This document shows positions 41,953 to 49,582 of a stretch of DNA of 64,000 nt, in pieces (position 1 is the first letter of the stretch; each line of letters opens with the position of its first letter). Source of the stretch: Alicyclobacillus tolerans (GTDB lineage: Bacteria > Bacillota > Bacilli > Alicyclobacillales > Alicyclobacillaceae); the NCBI RefSeq assembly GCF_021739485.1, contig NZ_JAJFNK010000017.1, positions 1 through 64,000 of the forward strand, written 5' to 3'. Below the pieces are notes generated by a model. That model searched no databases, was not told the DNA's origin, and saw nothing but the letters and a program-made list of their open reading frames with translations. Made by a program: the position numbers and the translations under genes.

Positions 41953-42942
41953 ATGGGAAGACCTCGTGTATTTGTGCCGAACTCCATCCCTCGTCAAGTC
42001 GTCGATTTCTTGATGCAGCAGTGCAACCTGGATTACCTGGATACAGAGGACGTCATTTCGCGGGAAGTTTTGTACGAGCACCTTCCCGAGGCCGAAGGGC
42101 TCATCTGCTATTCGCGGATAAAAATCGACCGTGAATTGCTCGACCATGCTCCGCGCCTCAGGGTGGTCAGCAACATTGCAGTCGGATATGACAACTTTGA
42201 CCTTCACACGATGAATGAACGAAAGATTTTGGGAACGAACACGCCCGAGGTCTTGACAGAAACCACGGCTGACCTGGCCTTTGCCTTATTGATGGCGGCT
42301 GCCCGAAGGATTCCTGAAGCCGACCGGCATGTCAAAGAAGGGCGTTGGAAGGGCTGGTACCCGAGTCTCATGGTCGGCAAGGACGTTTGGGGCAGCACTT
42401 TGGGCATCGTCGGGATGGGCCGGATTGGAGAGGCTGTGGCCCGGAGAGCGCGGGGGTTTGACATGCAAGTACTTTACCACAACCGCCGTCCGAACCCGGA
42501 CGCAAATGCCAAGCTGGGCGCAAAGTACGTCGGGCTCGACGAACTCATGCGCGCCTCTGATTACGTCTTGGTTCTGACGCCGCTGACTCCGGAAACGACC
42601 CAACTGATTGGGGCTAAAGAGCTGTCTTTGATGAAGCCTGACGCGTTTTTCATCAACGCAGCCAGAGGCAAGGTTGTTGACGAGGCGGCGTTAGTTGAGG
42701 TCCTGACGTCTGGGAAAATTGCCGGCGCTGGCCTGGACGTTTACGAGCAAGAGCCAGTGAGCCTGGACAATCCATTGCTGCACATGGACAACGTCGTGAC
42801 GTTGCCTCATATCGGCAGTGCGACGGGGGTAACGCGCCTGAAGATGGCTCAAAAGGCAGCAGACAATCTCGTTGCCGCTTTGAGTGGACAGGTTCCTGAA
42901 AACCTAGTCAATCCAGAGTCGGTCGAAGACACGAGACCATAG
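41953..42942 (+). CDS. 2-hydroxyacid dehydrogenase (glyoxylate/hydroxypyruvate reductase-like)
   Basis: A 329-residue D-isomer-specific dehydrogenase. GIVGMGRIGEAVARRARG binds NAD(P); Arg in NAARGKVVDE, Glu in DVYEQEP and His in LPHIGSAT form the catalytic set; NIAVGYDNFDL and NTPEVLTETTADLAFALLMAAARR are typical of the GyaR/GhrB group reducing glyoxylate or hydroxypyruvate. Start ATG 41953 follows GGGGAGGAG. Its stop codon lies at the edge of the 14-base tandem array. Confidence 0.88.
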   Translation: MGRPRVFVPNSIPRQVVDFLMQQCNLDYLDTEDVISREVLYEHLPEAEGLICYSRIKIDRELLDHAPRLRVVSNIAVGYDNFDLHTMNERKILGTNTPEVLTETTADLAFALLMAAARRIPEADRHVKEGRWKGWYPSLMVGKDVWGSTLGIVGMGRIGEAVARRARGFDMQVLYHNRRPNPDANAKLGAKYVGLDELMRASDYVLVLTPLTPETTQLIGAKELSLMKPDAFFINAARGKVVDEAALVEVLTSGKIAGAGLDVYEQEPVSLDNPLLHMDNVVTLPHIGSATGVTRLKMAQKAADNLVAALSGQVPENLVNPESVEDTRP

Positions 42943-42944
42943 AA

Positions 42945-43070
42945 GACAATCTATACAAGACAATCTATACAAGGCAATCCATAGAAGGCAATCCATAGAA
43001 GGCAATCCATAGAAGGCAATCCATAGAGGGCAATCCATAGAGGGCAATCCATAGAGGGCAATCCATAGAA
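42945..43070. repeat. 14-bp tandem repeat array, nine copies
   Basis: Nine head-to-tail copies of a 14-base unit, two as GACAATCTATACAA and seven as GGCAATCCATAGAA/G, begin two bases after the dehydrogenase stop codon and run to 43070. Variants are clustered, as expected for stepwise slippage. Not a multiple of three and full of stops, so non-coding. It fills most of the gap before the next SDR gene. Confidence 0.93.
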
Positions 43071-43134
43071 GGCAACCGTTTGGGGAACGGCGAATAACCG
43101 GAAAATACCGGGATCATTTGAACGAGGTGAGAGG

Positions 43135-43911
43135 ATGCGCGGATTAAAAGGCAAGGTGGCTGTGGTTGTAGGCGGCGGGCGTGGCATCGGCAGAGCGATT
43201 GCGGAGCAGTTGGCTGATTACGGTTGTTCTGTCGTGGTGGGGAGTCGAACACTGTCTGAAGTGGAGAACACCGCCCTTGGCATTCGCAACGCTGGAGGGT
43301 CTGCACACGGATTGAGCATTGACGTGCAGGACCGGTCGTCAGTGTCCAACTTTGCGGATGAGGCTTTCAAACTGTACGGTCGAGCCGACATTTTGGTTTA
43401 CTGCGCCGGTATCAACCAACGCCTGTCCGCCGAGGAGTATCCAGAAGAAACGTGGAGCAAAGTGATTGACATCAACCTCACCGGGGCCTATCGCACCTGT
43501 CAGGAGTTTGGCCAACGGATGATCGCTCAGGGCGGTGGAGGTTCGATTGTGACCATTACTTCCATGATGTCTCATGTTGTCACCCCGAAACAAAGCGCTT
43601 ACAGTGCCTCAAAAGGGGCTCTGATGCAGTACACGAAGCTGCTGGCCGTGGAATGGGCAAAAAGCAACATTCGCGTCAACGCCGTCAGCCCCGGATATAT
43701 CGAAACGGAGATGACCAAAAACGCGATCGCCCAGCCAGGCTTTCGCAATGCCGTCCTGGAGAAAACGCCGATGGAGCGGTTCGGAGCCGCCGCAGAAATT
43801 GCTCAAGCCGTTTGCTTTCTGGCATCTCCGGAAGCATCGTTTATTACCGGAGCAATTTTGCCGGTGGACGGTGGATTTTTGGCTGGACATCCAGCCATCA
43901 TTCCGAGCTAA
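43135..43911 (+). CDS. Short-chain dehydrogenase/reductase
   Basis: A 258-residue SDR: GGGRGIGRAIAEQL for cofactor binding, CAGINQRL in place of NNAG, Ser in TITSMMSHV, and YSASK as the catalytic Tyr/Lys pair; PVDGGFLAGHP at the C-terminus. Similar to gluconate 5-dehydrogenase or 2-deoxygluconate dehydrogenase-type SDRs by general features, but specificity is not certain. Start ATG 43135 follows GAGG. Downstream the last codons take part in a 19-base tandem duplication. Confidence 0.86.
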   Translation: MRGLKGKVAVVVGGGRGIGRAIAEQLADYGCSVVVGSRTLSEVENTALGIRNAGGSAHGLSIDVQDRSSVSNFADEAFKLYGRADILVYCAGINQRLSAEEYPEETWSKVIDINLTGAYRTCQEFGQRMIAQGGGGSIVTITSMMSHVVTPKQSAYSASKGALMQYTKLLAVEWAKSNIRVNAVSPGYIETEMTKNAIAQPGFRNAVLEKTPMERFGAAAEIAQAVCFLASPEASFITGAILPVDGGFLAGHPAIIPS

Positions 43912-43943
43912 GATACGATTGGCCAGCTAAGATACAACTGGCC
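43906..43943. repeat. 19-bp tandem duplication across a stop codon
   Basis: AGCTAAGATACGATTGGCC (43906-43924) is followed directly by AGCTAAGATACAACTGGCC (43925-43943), two mismatches in nineteen. The first copy contains the SDR stop codon TAA. Confidence 0.88.
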
Positions 43944-43994
43944 TAGGTCAGACAATTCCCTGTACAATCATATCCCCTGATAGGAGGAATACGG

Positions 43995-44942
43995 ATGCCG
44001 CTTGACCCTGAAGTTGCTGCCCTCTTGGAAAAAATGCGCCAGGAAGGCGCTCCGCCTGCGTACCGGTTAACCCCGCAGGAAGCGAGAGAAGCCCGCATTG
44101 CTGCGCAAAAGAAATTGAATGCTGCGCCAAGGCCGGTAGGTCGCGTACTAGACCAGACCATTCCGGGACCAGAGGGCTCCATTCCGGTGCGGATATATAC
44201 GCCATCGGCACAAGGCCCCTTTCCTTTGCTGGTGTTTTTTCACGGCGGCGGCTGGGTCGTGGGCAACCTCGATACTGTCGACGACTCGTGCCGGGCTCTC
44301 GCGGAACTGGCGCGGTGCGTTGTTGTTTCCGTAGACTACCGGCTTGCCCCGGAACACAAATTTCCCGCTCCGTTCGACGATGCGTTTGCAGCGACAACGT
44401 GGTGCGTGCAACACGCCACGGAGTTGGGAGCCGATCCAGAATTCATTGCAGTGGGCGGAGACAGCGCCGGAGGGAATTTGGCGGCGGCCGTTGCAATCAA
44501 GGCCAAAGGGACATTGAACTTGGCTTATCAGATGCTCATCTACCCGATTACGAACTATGCATTCGACACCGATTCCTATCAGGACAATGCCGAAGGGTAC
44601 TTTCTCACCCGCGAGGGCATGATGTGGTATTGGCAGCAGTACTTGGATTCTCCAACTGACGGTGCCCATGTTTTGGCTTCTCCGTTGCGGGCTTCGGACC
44701 TCACCGGACTGCCGCAGGCACTGGTTTTAACCGCAGAGTTCGACCCGTTGCGGGATGAGGGAGAACAGTACGCTAAGCGGCTTCAAGACAGCGGCGTTCC
44801 GGTCACATCCATCCGCGTCGACGGGTTGATTCATGGATTTTTTACAAACCAGTGGGGATTGTCCCGCCGCGAAGTCGTGTTAGCCCAAGTTTCTGAACAC
44901 TTGCATCAGGCTTACGAAGAGCATCTGAAGAATACCCGGTAA
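43995..44942 (+). CDS. HSL-family carboxylesterase (EST2-like)
   Basis: A 315-residue alpha/beta hydrolase hydrolysing short to medium acyl esters. HGGGW forms the oxyanion hole, GGDSAGGNLAAA holds the nucleophilic Ser, and the acid and base are Asp in AEFDPLRDEG and His in GLIHGFF. The N-terminal MPLDPEV and VDYRLAPEHKFPAP closely resemble the thermophilic esterase EST2 of Alicyclobacillus acidocaldarius, which supports the taxonomic guess. Start ATG 43995 after TAGGAGG. A strong terminator follows. Confidence 0.92.
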   Translation: MPLDPEVAALLEKMRQEGAPPAYRLTPQEAREARIAAQKKLNAAPRPVGRVLDQTIPGPEGSIPVRIYTPSAQGPFPLLVFFHGGGWVVGNLDTVDDSCRALAELARCVVVSVDYRLAPEHKFPAPFDDAFAATTWCVQHATELGADPEFIAVGGDSAGGNLAAAVAIKAKGTLNLAYQMLIYPITNYAFDTDSYQDNAEGYFLTREGMMWYWQQYLDSPTDGAHVLASPLRASDLTGLPQALVLTAEFDPLRDEGEQYAKRLQDSGVPVTSIRVDGLIHGFFTNQWGLSRREVVLAQVSEHLHQAYEEHLKNTR

Positions 44943-44993
44943 CACGTGTTGAAGATGCATTTGCGGTTGGGTTAATCTGCCGGGTGCATAGTG

Positions 44994-45025
44994 GGAGAGG
45001 GGTTTACTTTGACCCTCTCCTTTTT
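44994..45025 (+). terminator. Intrinsic terminator
   Basis: GGAGAGGG (44994-45001) pairs with CCCTCTCC (45013-45020) and is followed by TTTTT. It ends the esterase transcript ahead of larC. Confidence 0.85.
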
Positions 45026-45184
45026 AACTCGGTTCTTTTTGAGGCCGCCGTCTGTGCAAAGTCAAAGTCGCGACAGCTTGATACTCCTTTGGAAATGGAC
45101 GACAATGGCGGAGGACAAAAGAACCGGGTGTCGCAGTGCGTTGGCCCCGGGGAGGAGCGGCGACAAGGACAGGAGTGAGCTTGT

Positions 45185-46612
45185 ATGGGCATTGCATACA
45201 TCGAATGTTTTTCCGGAGCCAGCGGCGATATGTTTTTAGGCGCTTGGCTGGACCTAGGCATTGACATGAACACGTGGAGAGAGTTGCTGCGGCAGCTTTC
45301 CGTTGAGGGATATGACCTTCATATTGCTCCTGTATTCAAACAAGGCATTCGGGCCACGAAGGTCGATGTCGTGCTCGACTCACCAGTGGAACACGACCAT
45401 GACCACCATCACGACCACCATCATGACCACCATCATGACCACCATCATGACCACCATCACGACCACCATCATGACCACGATCATGACCACGATCATGACC
45501 ACGATCATGACCACCAGCATGACCACCAGCATGACCACCAGCATGACCATGGTGAGCACCGACACCTTCCTGAAATCTTGAGAATATTGGATGGCAGCTC
45601 GTTGCCGGAACCTGTTCGGGAGAAAAGCAAGCTGGCGTTTTGGGAACTCGCCAAGGCGGAAGGCAGTGTCCACGGGGTGCCGCCCGAACAGATTCACTTT
45701 CACGAGGTCGGCGCCGTAGACGCCATTGTAGATATTGTGGGGGCGATGACCGGGTGGTATTTGGCGGGGATGCCGGATTGCTACGTATCCGCCATTCAAG
45801 TCGGCGGGGGCACCGTCAAGTGCGAACACGGCATCATGCCGGTACCGGCACCTGCAACAGCACGCTTGCTGCAAGGCTTTGCGACGTATTCCTCTGGCTT
45901 GTTGGGGGAGACCGTGACACCGACGGGTGCCGCGATTATCCGGACGCTGTGTAAAGCAGGACCAGTGCCAACCGCGGTGTGGAGCAAAGCGGGTTATGGG
46001 GCCGGGACGAAGGACTTTGAAGTTGCCAATGTCCTCCGAATTCAAGTCGGAGAGGTTTTGTCCCATCCTGTGGCTGCTGGTATGGCGGCTTCGTCTGCCG
46101 TGAGGGAGCCTTGGAAACCGGAACAAAGCGCACGAACATCCGTTACCGGGGAGATTGGCGAACTGGAACGCGCCGTGGTCATTGAGGCCAACATCGACGA
46201 TATGAGTCCGGAATGGACGGCCTACGTGATTGCGAAAGTGTTTGATTTAGGCGCGATGGACGCATGGACCACACCCATTGCGATGAAAAAGGGAAGGCCT
46301 GCCATTCAATTGAGCGTTTTGTGCAGCCTTGAACTCAAAGACAAGGTGATTCGACACATTTTAAATGAGACAACGACTTTGGGCGTGCGTTACCACGAAG
46401 TGACGAAAGTCATGTTAAATCGCCGGAACGAGTTGGTGCAGACCCAGTATGGGACGATTTCCGTCAAGGTTGCCTACGATCGCGACGCAGTGCGAAACGC
46501 GTCTCCGGAATTCGAGGACTGCAAGACGGCTGCCGTGCGTCACGGGGTTCCCCTCAAGGAAGTCTATCTAGAAGCGATGCAGGTGTATCGCTCGCAGCGG
46601 CAAAACTCGTAA
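45185..46612 (+). CDS. larC: LarC nickel insertase with His/Asp-rich array
   Basis: A 475-residue LarC, the CTP-dependent enzyme that inserts nickel into the pyridinium-bisthiocarboxylate nucleotide to complete the pincer cofactor. The N-terminus YIECFSGASGDMFLGAWLDLG and HFHEVGAVDAIVDIVG are diagnostic. Unlike Lactobacillus plantarum, where larC1 and larC2 are joined by programmed frameshifting, this is one uninterrupted frame. Residues about 70-127 are almost only His, Asp and Gln (DHHH, DH and DHQH units), a metal-binding insert. Start ATG 45185 has AGGAG nine bases upstream. It stands in its own transcript between two terminators, separated from larA-larE-larB. Confidence 0.93.
   Translation: MGIAYIECFSGASGDMFLGAWLDLGIDMNTWRELLRQLSVEGYDLHIAPVFKQGIRATKVDVVLDSPVEHDHDHHHDHHHDHHHDHHHDHHHDHHHDHDHDHDHDHDHDHQHDHQHDHQHDHGEHRHLPEILRILDGSSLPEPVREKSKLAFWELAKAEGSVHGVPPEQIHFHEVGAVDAIVDIVGAMTGWYLAGMPDCYVSAIQVGGGTVKCEHGIMPVPAPATARLLQGFATYSSGLLGETVTPTGAAIIRTLCKAGPVPTAVWSKAGYGAGTKDFEVANVLRIQVGEVLSHPVAAGMAASSAVREPWKPEQSARTSVTGEIGELERAVVIEANIDDMSPEWTAYVIAKVFDLGAMDAWTTPIAMKKGRPAIQLSVLCSLELKDKVIRHILNETTTLGVRYHEVTKVMLNRRNELVQTQYGTISVKVAYDRDAVRNASPEFEDCKTAAVRHGVPLKEVYLEAMQVYRSQRQNS
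45392..45555 (+). repeat. 12-bp coding tandem repeats for the LarC His array
   Basis: In-frame 12-base units encode six DHHH, then three DHDH and three DHQH blocks. Units within each block are nearly identical, indicating recent expansion. Antisense and out-of-frame translations give only low-complexity Met/Val or Met/Thr runs. Confidence 0.9.
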
Positions 46613-46620
46613 CGGCCTCC

Positions 46621-46686
46621 TCCTGCTGTGCATGCGGGATCCTGTGAAATCGCCTGCGGTTTCACAGGACCCTGCGCATTGCAGGA
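46621..46686. terminator. Large hairpin between convergent genes
   Basis: TCCTGC (46621-46626) pairs with GCAGGA (46681-46686), and an inner nine-base stem CCTGTGAAA/TTTCACAGG (46641-46668 region) caps it. It lies in the 107-base gap between convergent larC and the thioesterase gene and probably terminates both. Confidence 0.65.
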
Positions 46687-46719
46687 AGGGCACTCTCACG
46701 GCAGGCCGTTGAGCCGCGA

Positions 46720-47160
46720 TTAAGTTTCTGAACCGGCAGTCGTTTGAGAGAAAAGGCCGATTTGTTGTTTCTGTTCCTCAGACAAGACCATCATTTTGGC
46801 TTGGGATTTTGCCTTTAAAGAGCCGCGATCGTTCGCAATGGTGGCTTCGACGTCCAAGACTTTGCGGGTCTTGCGGACAAGCCGAGCTTTAATTTCCAGG
46901 TGTTCGCCGATGCGAACCGGCTCCACGTAGGTGACGGTCAACTGTGCGGTCACGGCAATCAGCCCTAAGTAGTACGGTATGTATGCCGACGCTTCGTCCA
47001 GCAAGGCACTGGTAATCCCTCCGTGCTGAATGCCAGGCCAACCTACATGGCGCTCTTCACATTGAAAACTGGCGTATACGCCGTCATCCTGACGAAAAAA
47101 TTCAAGATGCAAGCCAAACGGGTTATCTGCCCCACAAACAAAACACTGACGACTCCCCAT
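46720..47160 (-). CDS. Hotdog-fold thioesterase (PaaI-like)
   Basis: A 146-residue acyl-CoA thioesterase-like protein. The hotdog core includes QHGGITSALLDEASAYIPYYLG (central helix) and TVTYVEPVRIGEHLEIKARLV. The N-terminal CFVCGADNPFGLHLEF motif with two Cys is typical of a PaaI-related subgroup. Start ATG 47160 follows GGAGG by nine bases; in-frame codons upstream to 47271 precede the site. Monocistronic, divergent from the PBP gene. Confidence 0.8.
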   Translation of the reverse strand: MGSRQCFVCGADNPFGLHLEFFRQDDGVYASFQCEERHVGWPGIQHGGITSALLDEASAYIPYYLGLIAVTAQLTVTYVEPVRIGEHLEIKARLVRKTRKVLDVEATIANDRGSLKAKSQAKMMVLSEEQKQQIGLFSQTTAGSET

Positions 47161-47362
47161 GTCCAAGCACCTCCAAATCTCAACATATTCGTATCGAAAT
47201 TCTAACATAATAAGCCTGTCCGGAAGCCATGGGCGTTCGATAACGCCGAAAAAAGTTCCACGCAATGCCACGGATGAGATGATAGAATCACGGCTGGGCT
47301 ACGGCAGTTGTGCACCGCGCTTCGACCTTTTTACATAGCGCCTGTTAAAAGAGGTTGGGATA

Positions 47363-49498
47363 TTGAAGTTTAATGGAATGATGCGAAGTATGCGGTTGCG
47401 CCGAGCCAAGAAGAGGCGGCGCAACCGTTCTGAGCCGTCTAACGCGATCGCAAAAACGCCGAAGGTCTTAACACGCCGAGTGAACGTCGTGTACGGGATG
47501 GTGTTTTTGGCTCTGACGTCGTTAATTGTTCGGCTGGGCTATGTGCAAATTGCTCAGGGATCGCGGTTGCGCACGGCAGCAAACAATTCGATGCTGGTTC
47601 AAGTCCCCGTGCCGCCAGCACGAGGCCTAATCTACGATGCAAATGGAAACCTTCTGGCGTACGATAAGCCGTCTTACAGCATCTATTTGACGCGGTTGCC
47701 TCACATGGCGGAGAACTATAAAACATTGACCGATAAACTGGGTGCAGTGTTCCACGTGTCTTCGCAAAGCCTGATGAAGACCATCCAATCCAGCCAGGGC
47801 GTGCAGATTCGACTGTTCAGCAACGCTTCGTTTCACCAGTTGTCTTACCTGCAAGAGCACAGATCCGAATTTCCCGGCGTCAACGTAGTGCTTGAATCGC
47901 AAAGGGTCTATCCATACGGGGACTTGGGCGGGCAAGTTTTGGGATACGTGGGCAAGATTACAGCCGACAACTACAGTTATTATCAAAAACTGCACTACTT
48001 GCCGTTTCAGATTGTCGGACGGACTGGGATTGAGCAGCAGTACGAGAACGTTCTGCAAGGGCAGGTAGGGTACCAAAGCGTCCAAATTAACGACCAAGGC
48101 ATACCGACAAAAATTATTGGCTTTTACCCGGCTCCGGTACCCGGTCAAAACATCCAATTGACCCTGGACGGACACCTCCAAGCGCTCAGCCAGGAAATTG
48201 TGATGAAGGCGGTCACCCAATCGCCTTACAGTGCGGACATTCACGATGCCGAAGCGGTAATGCTCGACGTGAAAACCGGCGGCGTGCTGGCCATGGTGAG
48301 TTATCCGTATTACGATCCGAACTGGTTTACGTCCCCGGGAGCACTGTCTCAGCACGCTCACTATTTGGCGACGTCGGGTGCGCAAATGAACCACGTCATT
48401 CAGAGTCCGCGTTACCCGGGTTCGACGGTAAAACCTGCGAATTTACTCGCTGCCCTCAATGCTGGAGTCGTGACACCGTACACCACCATCGTCGATCACT
48501 ACACGACGATGATTGGAACGACTCCAATCCACGATGACGGCGGTCACGGGTGGGTGGATCCGGTGAAAGCCATCGCCGTGTCCTGCGACACTTTTTTTTA
48601 CGAACTCGGTTTGCACTTTGGAGGATGGTTTGGATCGGATTCGAGCAACGGCGGGAATCAACGGGCTGGCTTGCCCTACTACACGTGGCTCCGTACGGGC
48701 TTTATCAAGGGAATCAATGCGTTGTTTCAAGGCGAGTGGGACTTCGGGCTGGGGCAGTTGACCGGGATTGACTTGCCCAATGAACAAGCCGGCATGTTTT
48801 TCATCAAAAACTACACCAAGGGGTGGGCGCAAGTTCCGTACAACCTACAGGCTGCGGAAAAGTCCATGAAACAAACCGGGAGTTACATGAACTACGGAAC
48901 GCCAGCCGACTTGGCGGACGGAGGGATTGGGCAATCTCAGGAGTTTACCCCGATTGAGTTGGCTCAGTACGTGATGACGCTCGCCAGAAACGGGACGAAG
49001 CTGCAGCCCCATGTGCTCAAAAGCACCTTAGCCCCAAACACCGCTCCGGGTACTCAAGGGAAACCTGTGCAGGAGGTAAACCCAGTCGTTCAGGGGCACG
49101 TGCAAGCCAAGAACCTGGCATATTGGAACCTGATTCATCGGGGGATGCACGGAGTCGTCTACACGCAGGGAGGAACTGCGTACGGCGTGTTCGCCAACGC
49201 TCCGTATCAAGTCGCGGCAAAAACCGGTACGGCACAGATTTTTTCGAATGGCAAAGCCGTCGACAACTCGGTCTTTATTTGTTATGCCCCGTATAACCAC
49301 CCTGAGGTTGCACTGGCCGTGATGGTGCCAGGGGGCGGGTACGGCGCGGAAACGTCGGGCACTGTGGCGAGACAGATGTTAGACGCGTATTTCCAGGAAC
49401 ACCACGAATTTTTCCCGAAGTCCCAGTGGCAGACGACCGACATTCCAGCAAACTGGTCACAGTCCTCGGCGTATCTGGTGCCGGAACAAACGCCATAA
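47363..49498 (+). CDS. Penicillin-binding protein 2-type transpeptidase
   Basis: A 711-residue class B PBP that cross-links peptidoglycan. After a basic cytoplasmic start (residues 1-38) there is one membrane anchor (VVYGMVFLALTSLIVRLGY), a PBP dimer domain with PARGLIYDANGNLLAYD, and the transpeptidase domain. Its active-site motifs are STVK in RYPGSTVKPANL, SCD in VSCDTFFYELG and KTGTAQ. The SCD form fits the PBP2/MrdA elongation group rather than PBP2B. Start TTG 47363 with AAGAGG upstream. It stands alone between the thioesterase and hemZ. Confidence 0.9.
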   Translation: MKFNGMMRSMRLRRAKKRRRNRSEPSNAIAKTPKVLTRRVNVVYGMVFLALTSLIVRLGYVQIAQGSRLRTAANNSMLVQVPVPPARGLIYDANGNLLAYDKPSYSIYLTRLPHMAENYKTLTDKLGAVFHVSSQSLMKTIQSSQGVQIRLFSNASFHQLSYLQEHRSEFPGVNVVLESQRVYPYGDLGGQVLGYVGKITADNYSYYQKLHYLPFQIVGRTGIEQQYENVLQGQVGYQSVQINDQGIPTKIIGFYPAPVPGQNIQLTLDGHLQALSQEIVMKAVTQSPYSADIHDAEAVMLDVKTGGVLAMVSYPYYDPNWFTSPGALSQHAHYLATSGAQMNHVIQSPRYPGSTVKPANLLAALNAGVVTPYTTIVDHYTTMIGTTPIHDDGGHGWVDPVKAIAVSCDTFFYELGLHFGGWFGSDSSNGGNQRAGLPYYTWLRTGFIKGINALFQGEWDFGLGQLTGIDLPNEQAGMFFIKNYTKGWAQVPYNLQAAEKSMKQTGSYMNYGTPADLADGGIGQSQEFTPIELAQYVMTLARNGTKLQPHVLKSTLAPNTAPGTQGKPVQEVNPVVQGHVQAKNLAYWNLIHRGMHGVVYTQGGTAYGVFANAPYQVAAKTGTAQIFSNGKAVDNSVFICYAPYNHPEVALAVMVPGGGYGAETSGTVARQMLDAYFQEHHEFFPKSQWQTTDIPANWSQSSAYLVPEQTP

Positions 49499-49582
49499 TG
49501 GCCTCTGTGCAAGGCAAGGACCTCATTGACGCGCCCTTCCCATTTTTGTACAGTAGGTACGAGTTGTGGGGGGTTCAGATGC

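Noticed and set aside
42945-43070. 14-bp array considered as a CRISPR.
   Set aside because: Repeats are contiguous with no spacers and far too short; no cas genes are present.
45380-46126. Long antisense frame over larC.
   Set aside because: It exists only because the His/Asp repeat reads as a Met/Val run on the other strand; larC has full family motifs.
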